Positions 48,012 to 59,920 of a stretch of 64,000 nucleotides of DNA are shown one piece after another (the first letter of the stretch is position 1; each line of letters starts with the position of its first letter). Below the pieces are notes generated by a model that was not told the origin of the DNA, did no database searches, and saw only the letters and a program-made list of their open reading frames with translations. Position numbers and translations under genes: made by a program. Origin of the DNA: Enoplosus armatus (lineage: Eukaryota > Chordata > Actinopteri > Centrarchiformes > Enoplosidae); assembly GCF_043641665.1 (NCBI RefSeq), contig NC_092190.1, forward strand, positions 21,655,048 to 21,719,047, given 5' to 3'.

Positions 48012-50933
48012 TATTCACTGTTTGGAAAGGCTTCCTTCTAGCCCCCACAAGACCGCCATGAGGGCGGACTGCCCCCACCAGCTGCCAGTAGAGCACTCAG
48101 AATGGATGCTTCAGTGCATGCATCAATATGAGCAATTCTTTTAATTATGGGTGTTGTGCGGCGGGTGACGCTGTATTTCCTGGACACGGTTCCAGGTATT
48201 GGGTCATTCTCATAGACTGAAACCAAATCTGTTCACGATTTAAATTCCTGCTGAAGTTAAAATCTATTTTCTATCCTTTTCCTTTTTTTTTTTTCTTTGT
48301 ATGTGGTGTATAGTATGTGCATGTTAGTTTGGTTTGTTTTCCAATGTTATTTAGCGGTCAATCGGCATACTTAGTTGTACAAATTGGGCCTATCCGCTAT
48401 TGGAGCCACATGTTGTGCTCAGATGCCGTGAAGTACAAATGTCACATTCAACTCCATAGTGGGGATATCATATCTTCTATGCATACTCTTTTTTATTTGG
48501 CTAGAAAAATTACTTTTGAATATTTATAGACTAACGTGATTGTATTCCATTGCCCCTGAGTATAGAACAGGCATCCAAACAAATTTTCCAGTTTATTTTA
48601 ATTTGTACTTATTATCATCTTCCAGTGTTTTTTGAGCAAATAGAGCCTGAAATTCCTTGTGCCCCGACACCCAAAGCCTCTGCAGCCTTCAGAGTTGCAG
48701 CTCTGAGCTGAAAATGAGTCGCCACACCTGCTGGATGTTGCAGCTGTGACTGTGACACTAAGTCCACAGAAATGCAGAGAGGTCAAAGGTCGTCACCTCT
48801 CCTCCTCTCAATCTCCCCAGTACCCTCCCGCCCTTAAACCCCTGGGGGTAGTGTAGCAGCACCGGTGTCACACATGTGTACATCAACACACTCACAAACA
48901 CACAGCTGAGGGTGATTTGACCCGGGGGGTCAAGGTCAGGGAGCAGATGGGGCTTCTGTTGTGACCTTTGTGTGGACAACAGGGGTTTGATTAGCCCTCT
49001 GCTGGTTCCTCCTGACCAGACTTTAACCAGTTACAACTCTCTGCCTCTCCACTTTTTCATGAGGATGGTAGACTGTCCTCCAAGCCCAGGAGTTTTCCAT
49101 GCAGACAAAACACTATCCATGTGAACAAATGATGCTTGCATTGACTTTAAAGATACCTTAAACCAACAATTTCTGGTGTCTGTTTCTCGCAAGTTTTTTA
49201 AATACGAAAATTGAACATGCACATGAAAACAAGTCGATGGAAGCCCACTTATTGTGTGTTTCCTTGAGGCCTAATAAATGTGTTGAACCGACAGGACTGT
49301 GTACACTTGTGCTCTTGTGTGCATGCATACGATACTGACAAAACAGAAACCCATTCTTTCACATAGAAAGTCTATGCATAGGGGCTTTAAAACATTCTAG
49401 CTTTAAGCCCGCTATGTGTGGAAACTTTATGTGATATAACATCTTTAAAATAATTGTTTGTATTTGTTTATAGAAAATGAGACAATCCAGGTAAAAACTG
49501 GTGCAGTCTACTAGCTGGTCTCGGTGGTAGGTGTGGCCAAGGCAGGATTGCATTGCTGTGCGCCGCAGTGTCTTTTGTGAAACTATCAGGGTCGAAAATG
49601 ATGCAAACTTTGTGTCTATTTGTTCCATATTCACAGTAACGAGAATAGGATGGCTTGTTTACTGGGTTTATTTGTTCACCTGGGCTGGTGGTCGCCTTAA
49701 GGTGGGACTTTGTCAGTCAATATCTCTCAATGGTTTCGCACAGGCACATAATTCCCTCTGTCCTGAAGATTATGCAGATCCTTCTTTTGACATATTTTCT
49801 TTAAACCAGCTAAAGTAGAATTCACGTTGTTTTTCGGGCTGACTTTGAGTCATTTGGGAAAGATATCAGCCTACTGTTGACTGCGATGTTAACGTTGTGC
49901 CATATTTGGATGGAGGTGCTGTACTGTATGTAGCTGCATAGCTCCAGAACCTCCTGGGCCATTCAATACTCCATGCTGAGGTTTTTGTCCAAAGATTTTT
50001 TGGATTTTTTAAATGCAGAGAGAAAAGAACGACATAGAGCTTGTTAACTTAATGAAACACTCAGAGGATCAGTTGTTGTTTTACTGCGGTGGGAGCCAGA
50101 AGCCGAGCCAGCAAGTGGTTTGGGTTCATGTCAGGGTCTCCTCTTTCACAGCACAAGTGCAAACGTGACAATGACGCCAGCTTTCGCTGTGAGTGGCAGA
50201 CTCCTTCCTCATCTGGCTCATGATAGGAATTGTCATAAGAACAGGTGTCTCGAGCAGCTATTGGACGTTATATTACAACATGTATTGGGCCGTGTTATGT
50301 TATGTAACAGAATACATCTCATTGAATTAATTTTCTTCTTCAATATCTGCGTTCCTTTTTATGTGAGACCATTGCCTTTTCAGAGACTCAGAGCCATTAT
50401 ACTCCACACTTTGAGCTCAGATGTTTTGCTTTAGACTGCCTCTTGAGTGTTGAGTGTTGAAATTATGGGACACAACCTGACTGAATCTGAGAAGTTATTA
50501 GATACATTTTTGTTGGCCTCACTTTGGTTCAAAGTTTGGAGTTTGGTTGTCTTTTTAACTGACCCTCATCCAGATGTGATCCACGCTGATATAAGTCACA
50601 TCTCACGTCACAGGCGCCCCCGTGCATGCGATGTTGTCAGAGGAGGGATCTGGACATTACTCACAGGCGGTGACAGACATAGACAGACACATGCACTGGC
50701 ACGCAACAAACGCGGGAAGTTGACTACGAAAGAGAGAAGGAAAAACTCAATACCAGTGACTGTTTACAGTTGCCACGATTACAGCCCATCCCTTCCACAC
50801 AGACACACACATCCCCACAGTCCCACCAGGCAAATGCATCTGCCAGCGAAGATCCGGCCTGAGCGGGAGAACACTTTCCCAGAGATATCAGTGACGTACA
50901 TATGTGAGCAAACACGCTCACAAGCACGCACAG
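48012..50933. other. Intergenic interval, no gene supported
   Basis: No convincing coding sequence. An AGGTCAAAGGTC(G) near-perfect DR1-type motif lies at 48780-48792. At about 50137-50192 an acceptor-like tract and a 'gtgagt' bracket only 37 bases and are probably fortuitous. Confidence 0.4.
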
Positions 50934-50958
50934 ACACACACACACACACACACACACA
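50934..50958. repeat. (AC)n microsatellite
   Basis: About 12 AC units. A shorter TG run follows at 51165-51182. Confidence 0.9.
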
Positions 50959-52074
50959 AACTGATGCCGTGTCAGTCACCGTTGGTATTCATTGTTTTCA
51001 TTACTTGCTGGATTGCCTGTTTATTTTAGCAGTCTATCCTCAGGGAGCCAACGGTGGTCCAGTGAGCCATGGAACCCCAGAGTGCTCGTTGTGCTGCCCT
51101 TCCTCTATAGCATCAGGGTTTCAGGACGTCCTGGACATAAATAACTACATATGACATCATTATATGTGTGTGTGTGTGTGTGTCTAGTCTACTGTATGTA
51201 TAACCCCATGTGTGTTGTGTTCAGTCTTTGTGTGTGCGAGTTGGAAAGCCAACGACCCAGACATCACCTCCTTTCTTGTCGAGTCAGGAAGTTCTCCAAG
51301 TTTGGACCTCCAGGGGATCAGCCCTGTCCGTGGCATGGCCCGACACTGGGAGGAATGTGGCAATGAAAACCTTTGATCTGTATAAGCATTTTGGGATTGG
51401 TGTGTTTTGAGGCATGATGGACAGGCAGGAGGGAAGACGAGAGAGGATGCCAGGGCAGGTAGGGTCGGACTAGTTTATACTCAGGTTCTGGACCCGGGTG
51501 GTGATCAGAGTCTAGACGCTTTGTAGGCAGGATGAGGAGTTCAGTGTTTGCTTTCCAGCTATGAAACCAGTCTGCCCATCACTTTTTCAACCCTTTTTGT
51601 ATTTTCTTCTCCTCACCTCTGACTCTAATTGAGGAATTTGTAGCTCCTTAGTTCTGTCTAATAAGGGTAGAGTGTTTTGACAGCGACACAACAAAGGCTT
51701 GGACAGAACCTTTGGAAACTACTAATCGTGTACTCATCATTTGTCTGACTGATGTGCAGATACAATATATATAATACGTTAAAGCTCATCCATAAAATGT
51801 ATTTATTTGACAGTGCCGACCACTTTCTTTGGACAAACCTCACAATATAGCTCCCAGTGTATGAAAAGTTTAAGGAAGGAGCAATAAATGTAGGGATGAA
51901 TTAAAAAGCAATTCTTTACTTTTTACCTGCATTCAGTAACAATTTATTTGCAAAGACTCACACACAAACCACATCACATTTCTTTCCAGCTCTTGCACAC
52001 TGTTAATGTTATATTTGGGTTGAGATATAGAAATATACGTATTTCAAGACTAACCATAGCCATGCCAGCGGCTC
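50959..52074. other. Intergenic interval, no gene supported
   Basis: Contains a short TG run (51165-51182) and otherwise unremarkable AT-rich DNA. No frame above about 75 codons starts here. Confidence 0.4.
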
Positions 52075-52500
52075 AGTGAAGCTGCACTTAGGCACTGTGG
52101 TGCTTTGATCTAAACGCTAATGTTAGCATACTAACATGCTCACAATGAGAATGTTAACATGCTGATGCTGAGCAGGCATGATGTATACCGTGTTCACCAT
52201 TTTTCTTTTTTGTTGAGTCATTTCACTCAAAACCACAAATGTCGACCTGGTGTTGGCTCTGGAGGAAAAGTCAGAGGATCACTAAAGTCGTCAGGATTCG
52301 TGCTCTGGGAACAATCAATGTCTGTACCAAATCCATGTAGTAGACTAAGTTTTGGCCTGTGGGCCAAAGGGATCACCAAAAGTCATGAAGATTCATACTC
52401 TGGGCACCCTTGATATATGTACCAAATTTCATGGAAATCCATTGGTCCTACTAATAGCTTGACAAAAAAAACACTAATGTGAACATCATGGTGGCGTAGT
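52075..52500 (+). repeat. Dispersed teleost repeat, copy 2 (longest in window)
   Basis: The sequence proceeds through 'gctaatgttagcatactaac', 'atgctcacaatgagaatgtt', 'aacatgctgatgctgagcag', 'tcatttcactcaaaaccaca', 'agtcagaggatcactaaag', and 'gtaccaaatttcatggaaat' with 'ccattggtcc'. This is the order of the widespread fish repeat also present at 17330-17520. Internally the aaaagtcagaggatc...accaaatcc unit occurs more than once. The class (SINE, MITE or other) is unknown to me. Confidence 0.75.
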
Positions 52501-55040
52501 AATAGGATTCACCATCTGGGAAACATGAATATCAGGACTTAATTCCACAGAAAGCGCTGGTGGTGCTGAAGGAAAATTCAGGAGATCAAAGGACTAAAGT
52601 GTCATAAAGCTGCAAGGTTACATAGATGTCTGAAAAGTTTTACTCGAGTCAAAGACTAATTTGTCTGTCAATACACTGGAGCTGCATTTCTCAGCACATT
52701 TGCAGCCAATAAATCAATTCGGCAGAAATATTTGAAAAAAAATCAAATAAACAAGGTAAAACACACCTTCAATAAACCAAAAAGGTCAAAGGTCATGGGG
52801 GTTAATAAGCACAGATTAATCATGGTTCCACACTGGCCAGGTTCTTCAGTCCGTCCTTGTGCCCTGTGTTTGCTTTGGCCATTCCCCCCTCCACGGCTTA
52901 ACACTGCACTTTTCCAGAGCAGGTGCAAGGGGGTGCTGAGTAAGCCGAACACGTAGATTTTTGGGGGTTGGTCTGGGATGACCACTGAATCCCTCCATCC
53001 CGGCTTCTTGACCTGCAATCAAAGCCCTGACTTGGGAGAGTACACGGTGGGAGGAGGGGACTGGAGGCCACATGACCACATGCTACTCATCCACCTGCAT
53101 ACTGACAGGCAGACAGGTCATGTCACAACAATCCCAAACACCCCTGTGCCCCAGCCTAACCTTAGCCAACCCCCTCCCTGCCCCAGCTAACCCCTGCTGA
53201 CCCCTGCAGCCATCTGTTACAGGGCTCTGGGGTGTGTTGATTGGCCGGGGGGGGGGAGGGGTGGGGCTGGGGCTGGGGTAGGGATTGGTGATGGGTGACT
53301 GAGGAGCTTTGAGGGAATTTGTACACAAAGTATGACGGGGGTTCAAAGTGACACATTGCACAGATTGTCCGTAAAATGTCATTTTTAACACCTGTCGGCT
53401 TAAATATATTGGCATGCACAAATGTTTCAGAATGCCCATATATCTGGAGGCAATGCGCTGGGTCATTCTGTCCAATCACAACAGCTTGGGATGAGTGCTG
53501 GCTCATGTTACAGCGTTGCATCCATCTCTGCCTGCTGTCTTCCTTCACTGGAGCCATCAGTGCTGCCATAAAACCCATCAGGAGGAGGACTGCCCACTCC
53601 ACCTTAAATACAAACAGTTTTCCCAGTTGCGTGAAATGATCTTTTCCTACAAACATTAGCATTTGTTTTATTGTTCATATTTGTTATGTTTTGGGATAAC
53701 GCTGGCCTTCAGACGTACCATCTTGTTTTTGAGGGGTCCTGTTTTACCAGATGGGTAGGGTTTACCACATTACAGCCGTGGAGATTTTGGTATTGGACAT
53801 ACGCCGCTCTAAGTAGGATAAAACAAGCCATATAAATACTGCACTTGAGATTCATGCCCCAAGGCCCTGATTCAAGTTCAAGTAAACTTAGTCAGGCTGT
53901 TTCTGCGAAACCTCTAACGTTAACAACAGCAATCCAGGAAAAACGGTCTCAAAAAGCTGGTTCCCTTCAGCTGTGAGTTTGTCCAACATGAAAATGTGTA
54001 CAACAGGAGATGGTAGGAGCTGGCAAATACACAAACTGAGAGAGAGCACGGAAATGCCACCGCAAAGCCCGGTACAACATCAGCTGCAACACTACACCAA
54101 CCTCTGTGCAAGTTGGTTCTTTTGGAAAAATGTGCAATTAGCTCGTACCAAACACACAAGAGAGCATCCAACCAGCTGACTTTGTCTTTCCGAAAGCCTC
54201 TTTTCCTGCTAAAAAGTTGTACTTTTTTGATTCCACCTGTTGAGCTTTAGAGAAATAGCATGTGAAATAGAGCACACACACCTGTTGACTCTCGGCTGAC
54301 TCTCCTTCCACTGGAGACATCGGGTGTCTTTCCTCCCTGCAGCCCATTTCTGTCCTCATTTGGACAGAAGAGGACCAATCTGTCTCCCCATTCCCAAGAC
54401 TGTGAAGTACTACTCAGGCTGGCCTTTGCCCTGTCTCTGGTGAGCTATTTTTACCGGCATGTGCTTGACATGTACCCAGTGACCAGAGAAGGGAGGGGCA
54501 TAATTCACCCCAACTGCACTCAGTCCTCTGCAGTGTCAGAAGTAACGCTTTACCCAGTAACACATTACAGTACTGTAGATAAAGTCATCGTATTTAGATT
54601 GCAGCCTTGGACTTTGGTCATCCTCTGTCACGATGCTACGCCAGACCTGTACTGCAGCTAGCCTGAGCCGAACAACTTTAAAGTCGTCTTTATTTATATG
54701 TGGTCTCTTCTTTGCTGGCTTGCTAATGTTAGCCACGGGTAAACCTATATTTAAGAATCACCTGGGTTTTGTTAAGGCGTGACTCCTGCAGCTTGACTGC
54801 GAGGACCGAACGTCTGCACGCAGTCGCTGGGGCTAAGCAGCTGCTAATACAGGTTAATACAGTGGAAGCAACATTTGGGTGAGGTAGCTTTGAAGTTGTT
54901 TAAAGGCACCTTTGAACAGAGCTGGGCCGACTAATGAAAGCAATGTCATGATAAATGTAACTATTTAGTTCAGTAAGTAATTGGCAAAGTTATTTTCCGG
55001 CCAATAGAAAAACTGGCTTTATAATGTTGTCACGGCCAAC
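52501..55040. other. Intergenic interval, no gene supported
   Basis: Perfect AGGTCAAAGGTCA (DR1) at 52783-52795. A G10 run lies at 53247-53256. The minus-strand frames 53083-53475 and 53162-53662 owe their length to the C/G-rich low-complexity stretch and were not accepted. Confidence 0.4.
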
Positions 55041-56180
55041 GTGTCCTATTTAGAATCAGAATCAGATAAACTGTACACATAGAATAAAAACGTACATGTA
55101 GCCGAGTAGAGAGTAGAGTTTGGATGTGAAGTGCAAGTATTAGACTACCAATTCCTTCATAGCTTGTTATCATGTTCATAGCAGCTGGTATGAATGATTT
55201 TTTTGGATATCTTTGTCCTTTCTAGAGGACAGCGGCCTGATGGGAGGGGTTGGAATGAGGTATGTAGGGGGTGTGAAGGGTCCCCTGTGATGAGGGCTGC
55301 TTTACGTCTAACTGCCTGGGTGTAGAGGTTTAATAGTGAGGACTGGGTGGTGCCTGTTATTTTACTTGCATGGTTGATGATCCGAGAAAGTTTTGATTTA
55401 ACAGAAAGAAAGTTGTGCCAAGATGTGATGTTGAACGTGAGGACTGACTCCATGAGTGACTTGTAGACAGCTGTTAAAGTGTCTTTCCTGACATTAAAAC
55501 TCTTGCGCTGCTGGGCCTCCTTGTTCACAGAGTCACTGGGCTCAGAAAAGGACATGGTTCTGTCTATTTCAGTGCCCAGGTATGTGAAGGCCCCCACCTG
55601 CTCCATCACCCTCCAACAGTGGGTGGGCAGCATCGCCAGATGTTAGTCTCCCTCCACAGCACGGCTCTTTGGTCTTTGAGATGTTCAGCTCCAAAGAGCT
55701 CTCTCATCAATGAGGATGATCCGAGTCCACATACTGGCGACATGCTGGCAAGGAACTCATATCAGTCAGTTGGGTCGTCAGCAGGGTCGTGTCACCCTGG
55801 AAAACAGAATGGGAGATAAGACACAGCCCTGTGTTTAAAACAATACTTTTAGACCATTAACCACTTCATATTGTGGCCTGTTATGCAGGTTTTGAATACA
55901 TTGCACCAGTAATGGGCTGACCTGCAGTCCAGAGAGGCGCTTAAGCAAAGAACTGGAGTCCAGGAGTTGCTGAGAGATTTGGGTCACGACGTTTCCCAGT
56001 TTGAGTGGCACTAAACACTCTGCGTTTGAGCTTGTCTGGGCCAGGATGGGAACCACCTTCCTGTTCTCCACTGTGACTAGTGTATGTGGGGGGGCTAGGA
56101 CTGCTGGGTTTCCAACCTTTTTGCAGTAGAATATGTTCAACTACTCTACAAAAGAGGTGGGACCGGGTCATTTGAATAAC
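55041..56180 (-). mobile_element. Degenerate L2-type non-LTR retrotransposon (reverse transcriptase part)
   Basis: Minus-strand frames together give the order expected of the C-terminal RT region of fish L2-like LINEs. 'KVVPILAQTSSNAECLVPL' and 'RLSGLQVSPLLVQCIQNL' with 'NRPQYEVVNG' (55835-56140) come first. Then come 'FQGDTTLL' (about 55790-55804, at the place of the usual F-x-D-D-T) and 'ELNISKTKE' (about 55660-55690). Last come 'FTYLGTEID', 'SLMESVLTFNITSW', 'RIINHASKITGT' and 'DPSHPLHTSFQPLPSGR' (55157-55633). Several frameshifts are needed and the catalytic Asp pair is altered to Gly-Asp, so it is dead. A tail-like 'agaatcagaatcagataaac' lies at about 55052-55071. The 5' part, including any endonuclease, is absent. 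Confidence 0.8.
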
Positions 56181-59100
56181 GCTGACCTCTGGCCTCTGCC
56201 CATCACAGTGTTGAGCCCTTGCCATGCAAGTGCCTCGCATTTCCAGTGGTGAACTTTTCCTCCACTTTCTTCTTCTCCAACTCACCTACCATCCAGCAGA
56301 CATGGAGCAACATTACCATTAGTTTGAAGTCGAATTTTTGGTCACCTGAGAAATCACTTTCCTTTTAGCTCTGTTTTGGAAATATATCTCTTTAGCTGTT
56401 CCCTCACTGATCAGTTGCTTACTTAGTGTGTCTGCTGTGTACAGTGTACAGTGGATTTATCAGAGCCTTTTGCTGAAATGATGAGATGCAAAACAAAGAG
56501 CTAAAATAACAGAAAATGCTCATCACAACTGAGCGCTGGTCACAATTCTCTGTGGGGTTGTCACTACAAATGGCCGCTGGTTAATGGAGAAATATTAATT
56601 AGTGCAGCTTTAAAAATCTGCCTCATAAACCCCCAACATCAACCTCATTCTCCAGGAAGTGTCTTTCATCAAAGCCATTGCATGCCTATTAGACAGCGTG
56701 ACAACATTATTACTACTGTATGATGTGTGTGTGAGCAATTTCACCTCCGTTATTTATGGAAAGGAGACAGAAACATAAAGTGCCAGGAGCAGAAAAATCC
56801 AAGCCAGTCATGTATTGGTGCTTTAGCAATAACATCCTGGAGGTTGTATTTTTAGTTAAAGTCTTTGAGTCAGGGACATGAGGCGGGCAGCCCAGGAGGG
56901 CCCTTACTGTCCAGATGGTGACAGCACTCTGATGGTTTTGCCTTTGAGGCGCCAAGATGGAAACATTTGGAATAGGAGTGAGTCACACGTACCGGTCACA
57001 GGATGGACAGTCATTCATGACTCCAGAAAACACACAAACACACACACACACACACACATATACAATTTGTGTGTACATGTGAAAACTCGCTCGCTCAAGC
57101 ACACAGAGGATACGCAGAGGTTAGTTCCTTACATACACAGTTGGAGTGGTTTGTAAATAAAATACAAACATTTCTCTCTGTTTGTGGACTGTGTTCATGG
57201 TGAAAGGAGAAACTAGTGACTTAGATATGATGGAGTGATTGAATCCTTGCCAGACACAGGGATGCATTTAACAATATTTTAGTATATTTATTATTTTAAT
57301 ATATTTCAATATACTCATATCTGAGTCGGATGAATCCAGTACAGTATATACATTTGCTTTCTGCTTTGAAGGTTTACACTCCATCTGGCGAAGTGTAAAC
57401 TGACGTCTCTGTGTATCCAATCGGAGGCAGGAGGCCTGACACTCTTTCTCGCTCCAAATGGTGACATGTTTCCATGTGTGACAAAGGGCAACAGGCTTCA
57501 GCAGGAAACGAGACACCTGTTGCTCTGGTCCGATTACCCCGCTTTGCCAACTCGACAAATATTGATTTTCAGATTGACCCTCCTCCTAGTGAGCAAGTAA
57601 ACTTGTAAACTTATATTGTGCAGATATTGTGAAGTGCTTTGCAGATATATACAAAAAGAAAAAGAAAAAAAAAAGAAAAAGACAAAACAGCATGAGGATG
57701 TGTAAAACCGCCATTAGAAAATATACATTAAGTATAACTTTGGGAAAAAGGCTGTGTGCTTTATGAAATGTGCATTCTCTGGCTTCTCCGAGACGCTGAG
57801 GGTGAGGGATAAAAACACCTTCATCCTTACTTTTCTTCAAGCCTTGAACTTGAACTAAGCTAAGTTTGACTGAGGCATTACAGTAGTAGAGGTGTATCCT
57901 CTCGACTGTCTTCTCTTAGAAACAAAGGCAGAGGTAGCGTCCCATCAAATGAGCCACAGTCAGCGTGGTTTTCTTTTAACCATGAAGGCGATCTTTCTCT
58001 AACCTCAAGGGGGACGTCAGGAGGTTGTTCAAGGACCAGCTTCTCTGAATCATCAGCAGCACAGGCTACTAAGATCTAAAATAACACCGCTGTGTAGCGC
58101 GTTAAGGATGTCTGGACTGTCAATTCAATATTATTACACATTCAGTATTTCACACTTGCAGCTGTCACACAACACCAAGTTCCTGTTTCAGAGTATCTTA
58201 GATAATCCTAGAGACAGTGGTGTCTGTACCAACAAGTCCTTTAAAACTAAACTGGTCATTTGTCAGCGTCTTCCAAAGTGACTCATATGCGAGTTTGATG
58301 ATCTGACACCCCTCTGGTTCACTTATAGTTCGGGTTATTTGGGCAACTAATACTACTTAGCCTTCTGACTAAAAGCCAAGCAAACAAAAGCTAAGCTAGG
58401 TAAGATAGCAGCCAATAATCAGATGACCAAAAGCAGAATTAGACAAGGCATGCTGGGCAGGATGGGTTTGGAGGTAATGAGTCCACGAGCGTACAGCAGT
58501 TGACGGTCCGCAAAGTCTGAATGTGAAAAAAGGTGTTAAAATCACAGCCACAGAGCAGAGGAGAAACTAGTTGGCAAAACAGTACACAGAAGCAAACACA
58601 GATTAAAAGGATAATCCCCCCGTCATGTCATCCACCCACTCTGCCCCCAAATAGACCATCTAATTCCCCCCATCTTGTCATCTGGACTCCCTGCGGAGAA
58701 CAAATTATCATTTTCCAGAGTCACAACTCTATTCCATGGTGCAAGGGAGATGAAAAGATTGTAATCCTCCTCTCAAGAAGCATTACGCAGGACTTCCAAT
58801 GGCGTTGTTACATTTTCCCATGAACTAAAGCTTGAACGTCTGTTTGGTTTTTTTGTGGTTGAAAAAGTGCCTTTAGTGAATGTTGAAGAAAGAGAAGGTG
58901 CACTGTTTGACCATTTGTTGCAGACATTTCTGTTAAAGGCCAATTCAAAGATCAACAGCAGAAATATTTCAAACTATACAATTTGCTTCTTCATATTTGA
59001 TCTGCACAACAACAACATACAATATGTGCACCTTTCTAAGTTAAAACCTTAAATCAGCTTAACACCAGAAAGAAAAATAGATCCGGAGTTGACAAGAGTT

Positions 59101-59764
59101 GAACGCCAAAGGAGCACAATGTACAATTTACTTTTAAGTAACATCGTAGATGAGATCTGGTTACTTCAAAGTACACTTCAAATGTAAACTAAGTTGGACA
59201 AAAGTCAGTGGAGTTACGGCAGGCAGGCTGCCTCTGTGGCTTTGTTTTGTCTGAAAAGGAAACACTGGCATCAAGTGGCCAAACATATTATTACAGATCC
59301 TGTACACAGACTACTACAAGAAACTACCATGCTTTAAACTGCAACAGTGCAGTGAAGTAACTGCAACCATCAGACAGCTTAGTGGCACATTAATCGAACA
59401 ACCACATCCAAAGTAAAGCCGGTAACTTCCCGAGAGTTGAGTTTTGATCATTTTTGTTATTACTTCCTTCCTCGAACCCGACGTTTGTAATGTAATGTGA
59501 GACAAAGTTCACATGTTTCATTTGAGGCTCAACGAGCACAAGCTGGCTGCTTATTTGCTTTTTAATTTTAACAGGCTTAATCAGGAATGTGTTTCTCAGG
59601 AGCAGACAAACACATCTCCCTGCCTCTTCATCGCTGAGTCTTCAGAGGTCTGATTGAGTTCACAGAACTGGTGTCGGCGGGAGAAGGCCACATGGGTACC
59701 ATCCCGAGATGCTCCTCTGTGATGTCAAGCTGACAAATAATAGCTAAGATAAAGATGAGTCATG
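56181..59764. other. Intergenic interval, no gene supported
   Basis: Apart from an AC microsatellite at 57037-57058 and an A-rich stretch at about 57650-57685, nothing was recognised. Frames are under 100 codons. Confidence 0.4.
57037..57058. repeat. (AC)n microsatellite
   Basis: About 11 AC units, preceded by imperfect 'cacacaaa' units. Confidence 0.9.
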
Positions 59765-59920
59765 TTGTCGGTCGGTCCACCACTTTGGTCCACACTGAAA
59801 TATCTGGACAACTGTTGGATGGATACAGACTTTGGTGATTCTGTGACATTGCCTGTAGCGCCATCATGAGGTTGACATGGTTGGTTTTTGGTGAAATGTC
59901 TTGACAACTTATAGGCTGGA
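59765..59920 (-). repeat. Dispersed teleost repeat, copy 3 (inverted)
   Basis: 'ccaccactttggtccacact', 'gaaatatctggacaactgtt', 'ggatggata', 'actttggtgattctgtgaca', 'gcgccatcatgaggttgaca' and 'ggtgaaatgtcttgacaact' follow the reverse-complement order of the repeat at 17330-17520 and 52075-52500. The central section is shortened. Confidence 0.75.

Noticed and set aside
47512..48096. 194-codon minus-strand frame with poly-His and Cys-Val runs
   Set aside because: Length comes from reading through the (TGG)n and (CA)n microsatellites.
50137..50192. Possible micro-exon bracketed by 'tctttcacag' and 'gtgagt'
   Set aside because: Only 37 bases and with no neighbouring exon or conserved frame; chance splice-like sequences are common.
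50447..51154. 235-codon plus-strand frame
   Set aside because: Runs through an AC microsatellite ('DTHTHTHTH'). The rest shows no domain or conserved pattern.
53083..53662. Two overlapping minus-strand frames of 130 and 166 codons
   Set aside because: Their Pro/Ser-rich part is a C/G-rich low-complexity stretch (around 53160-53290); no motif elsewhere.
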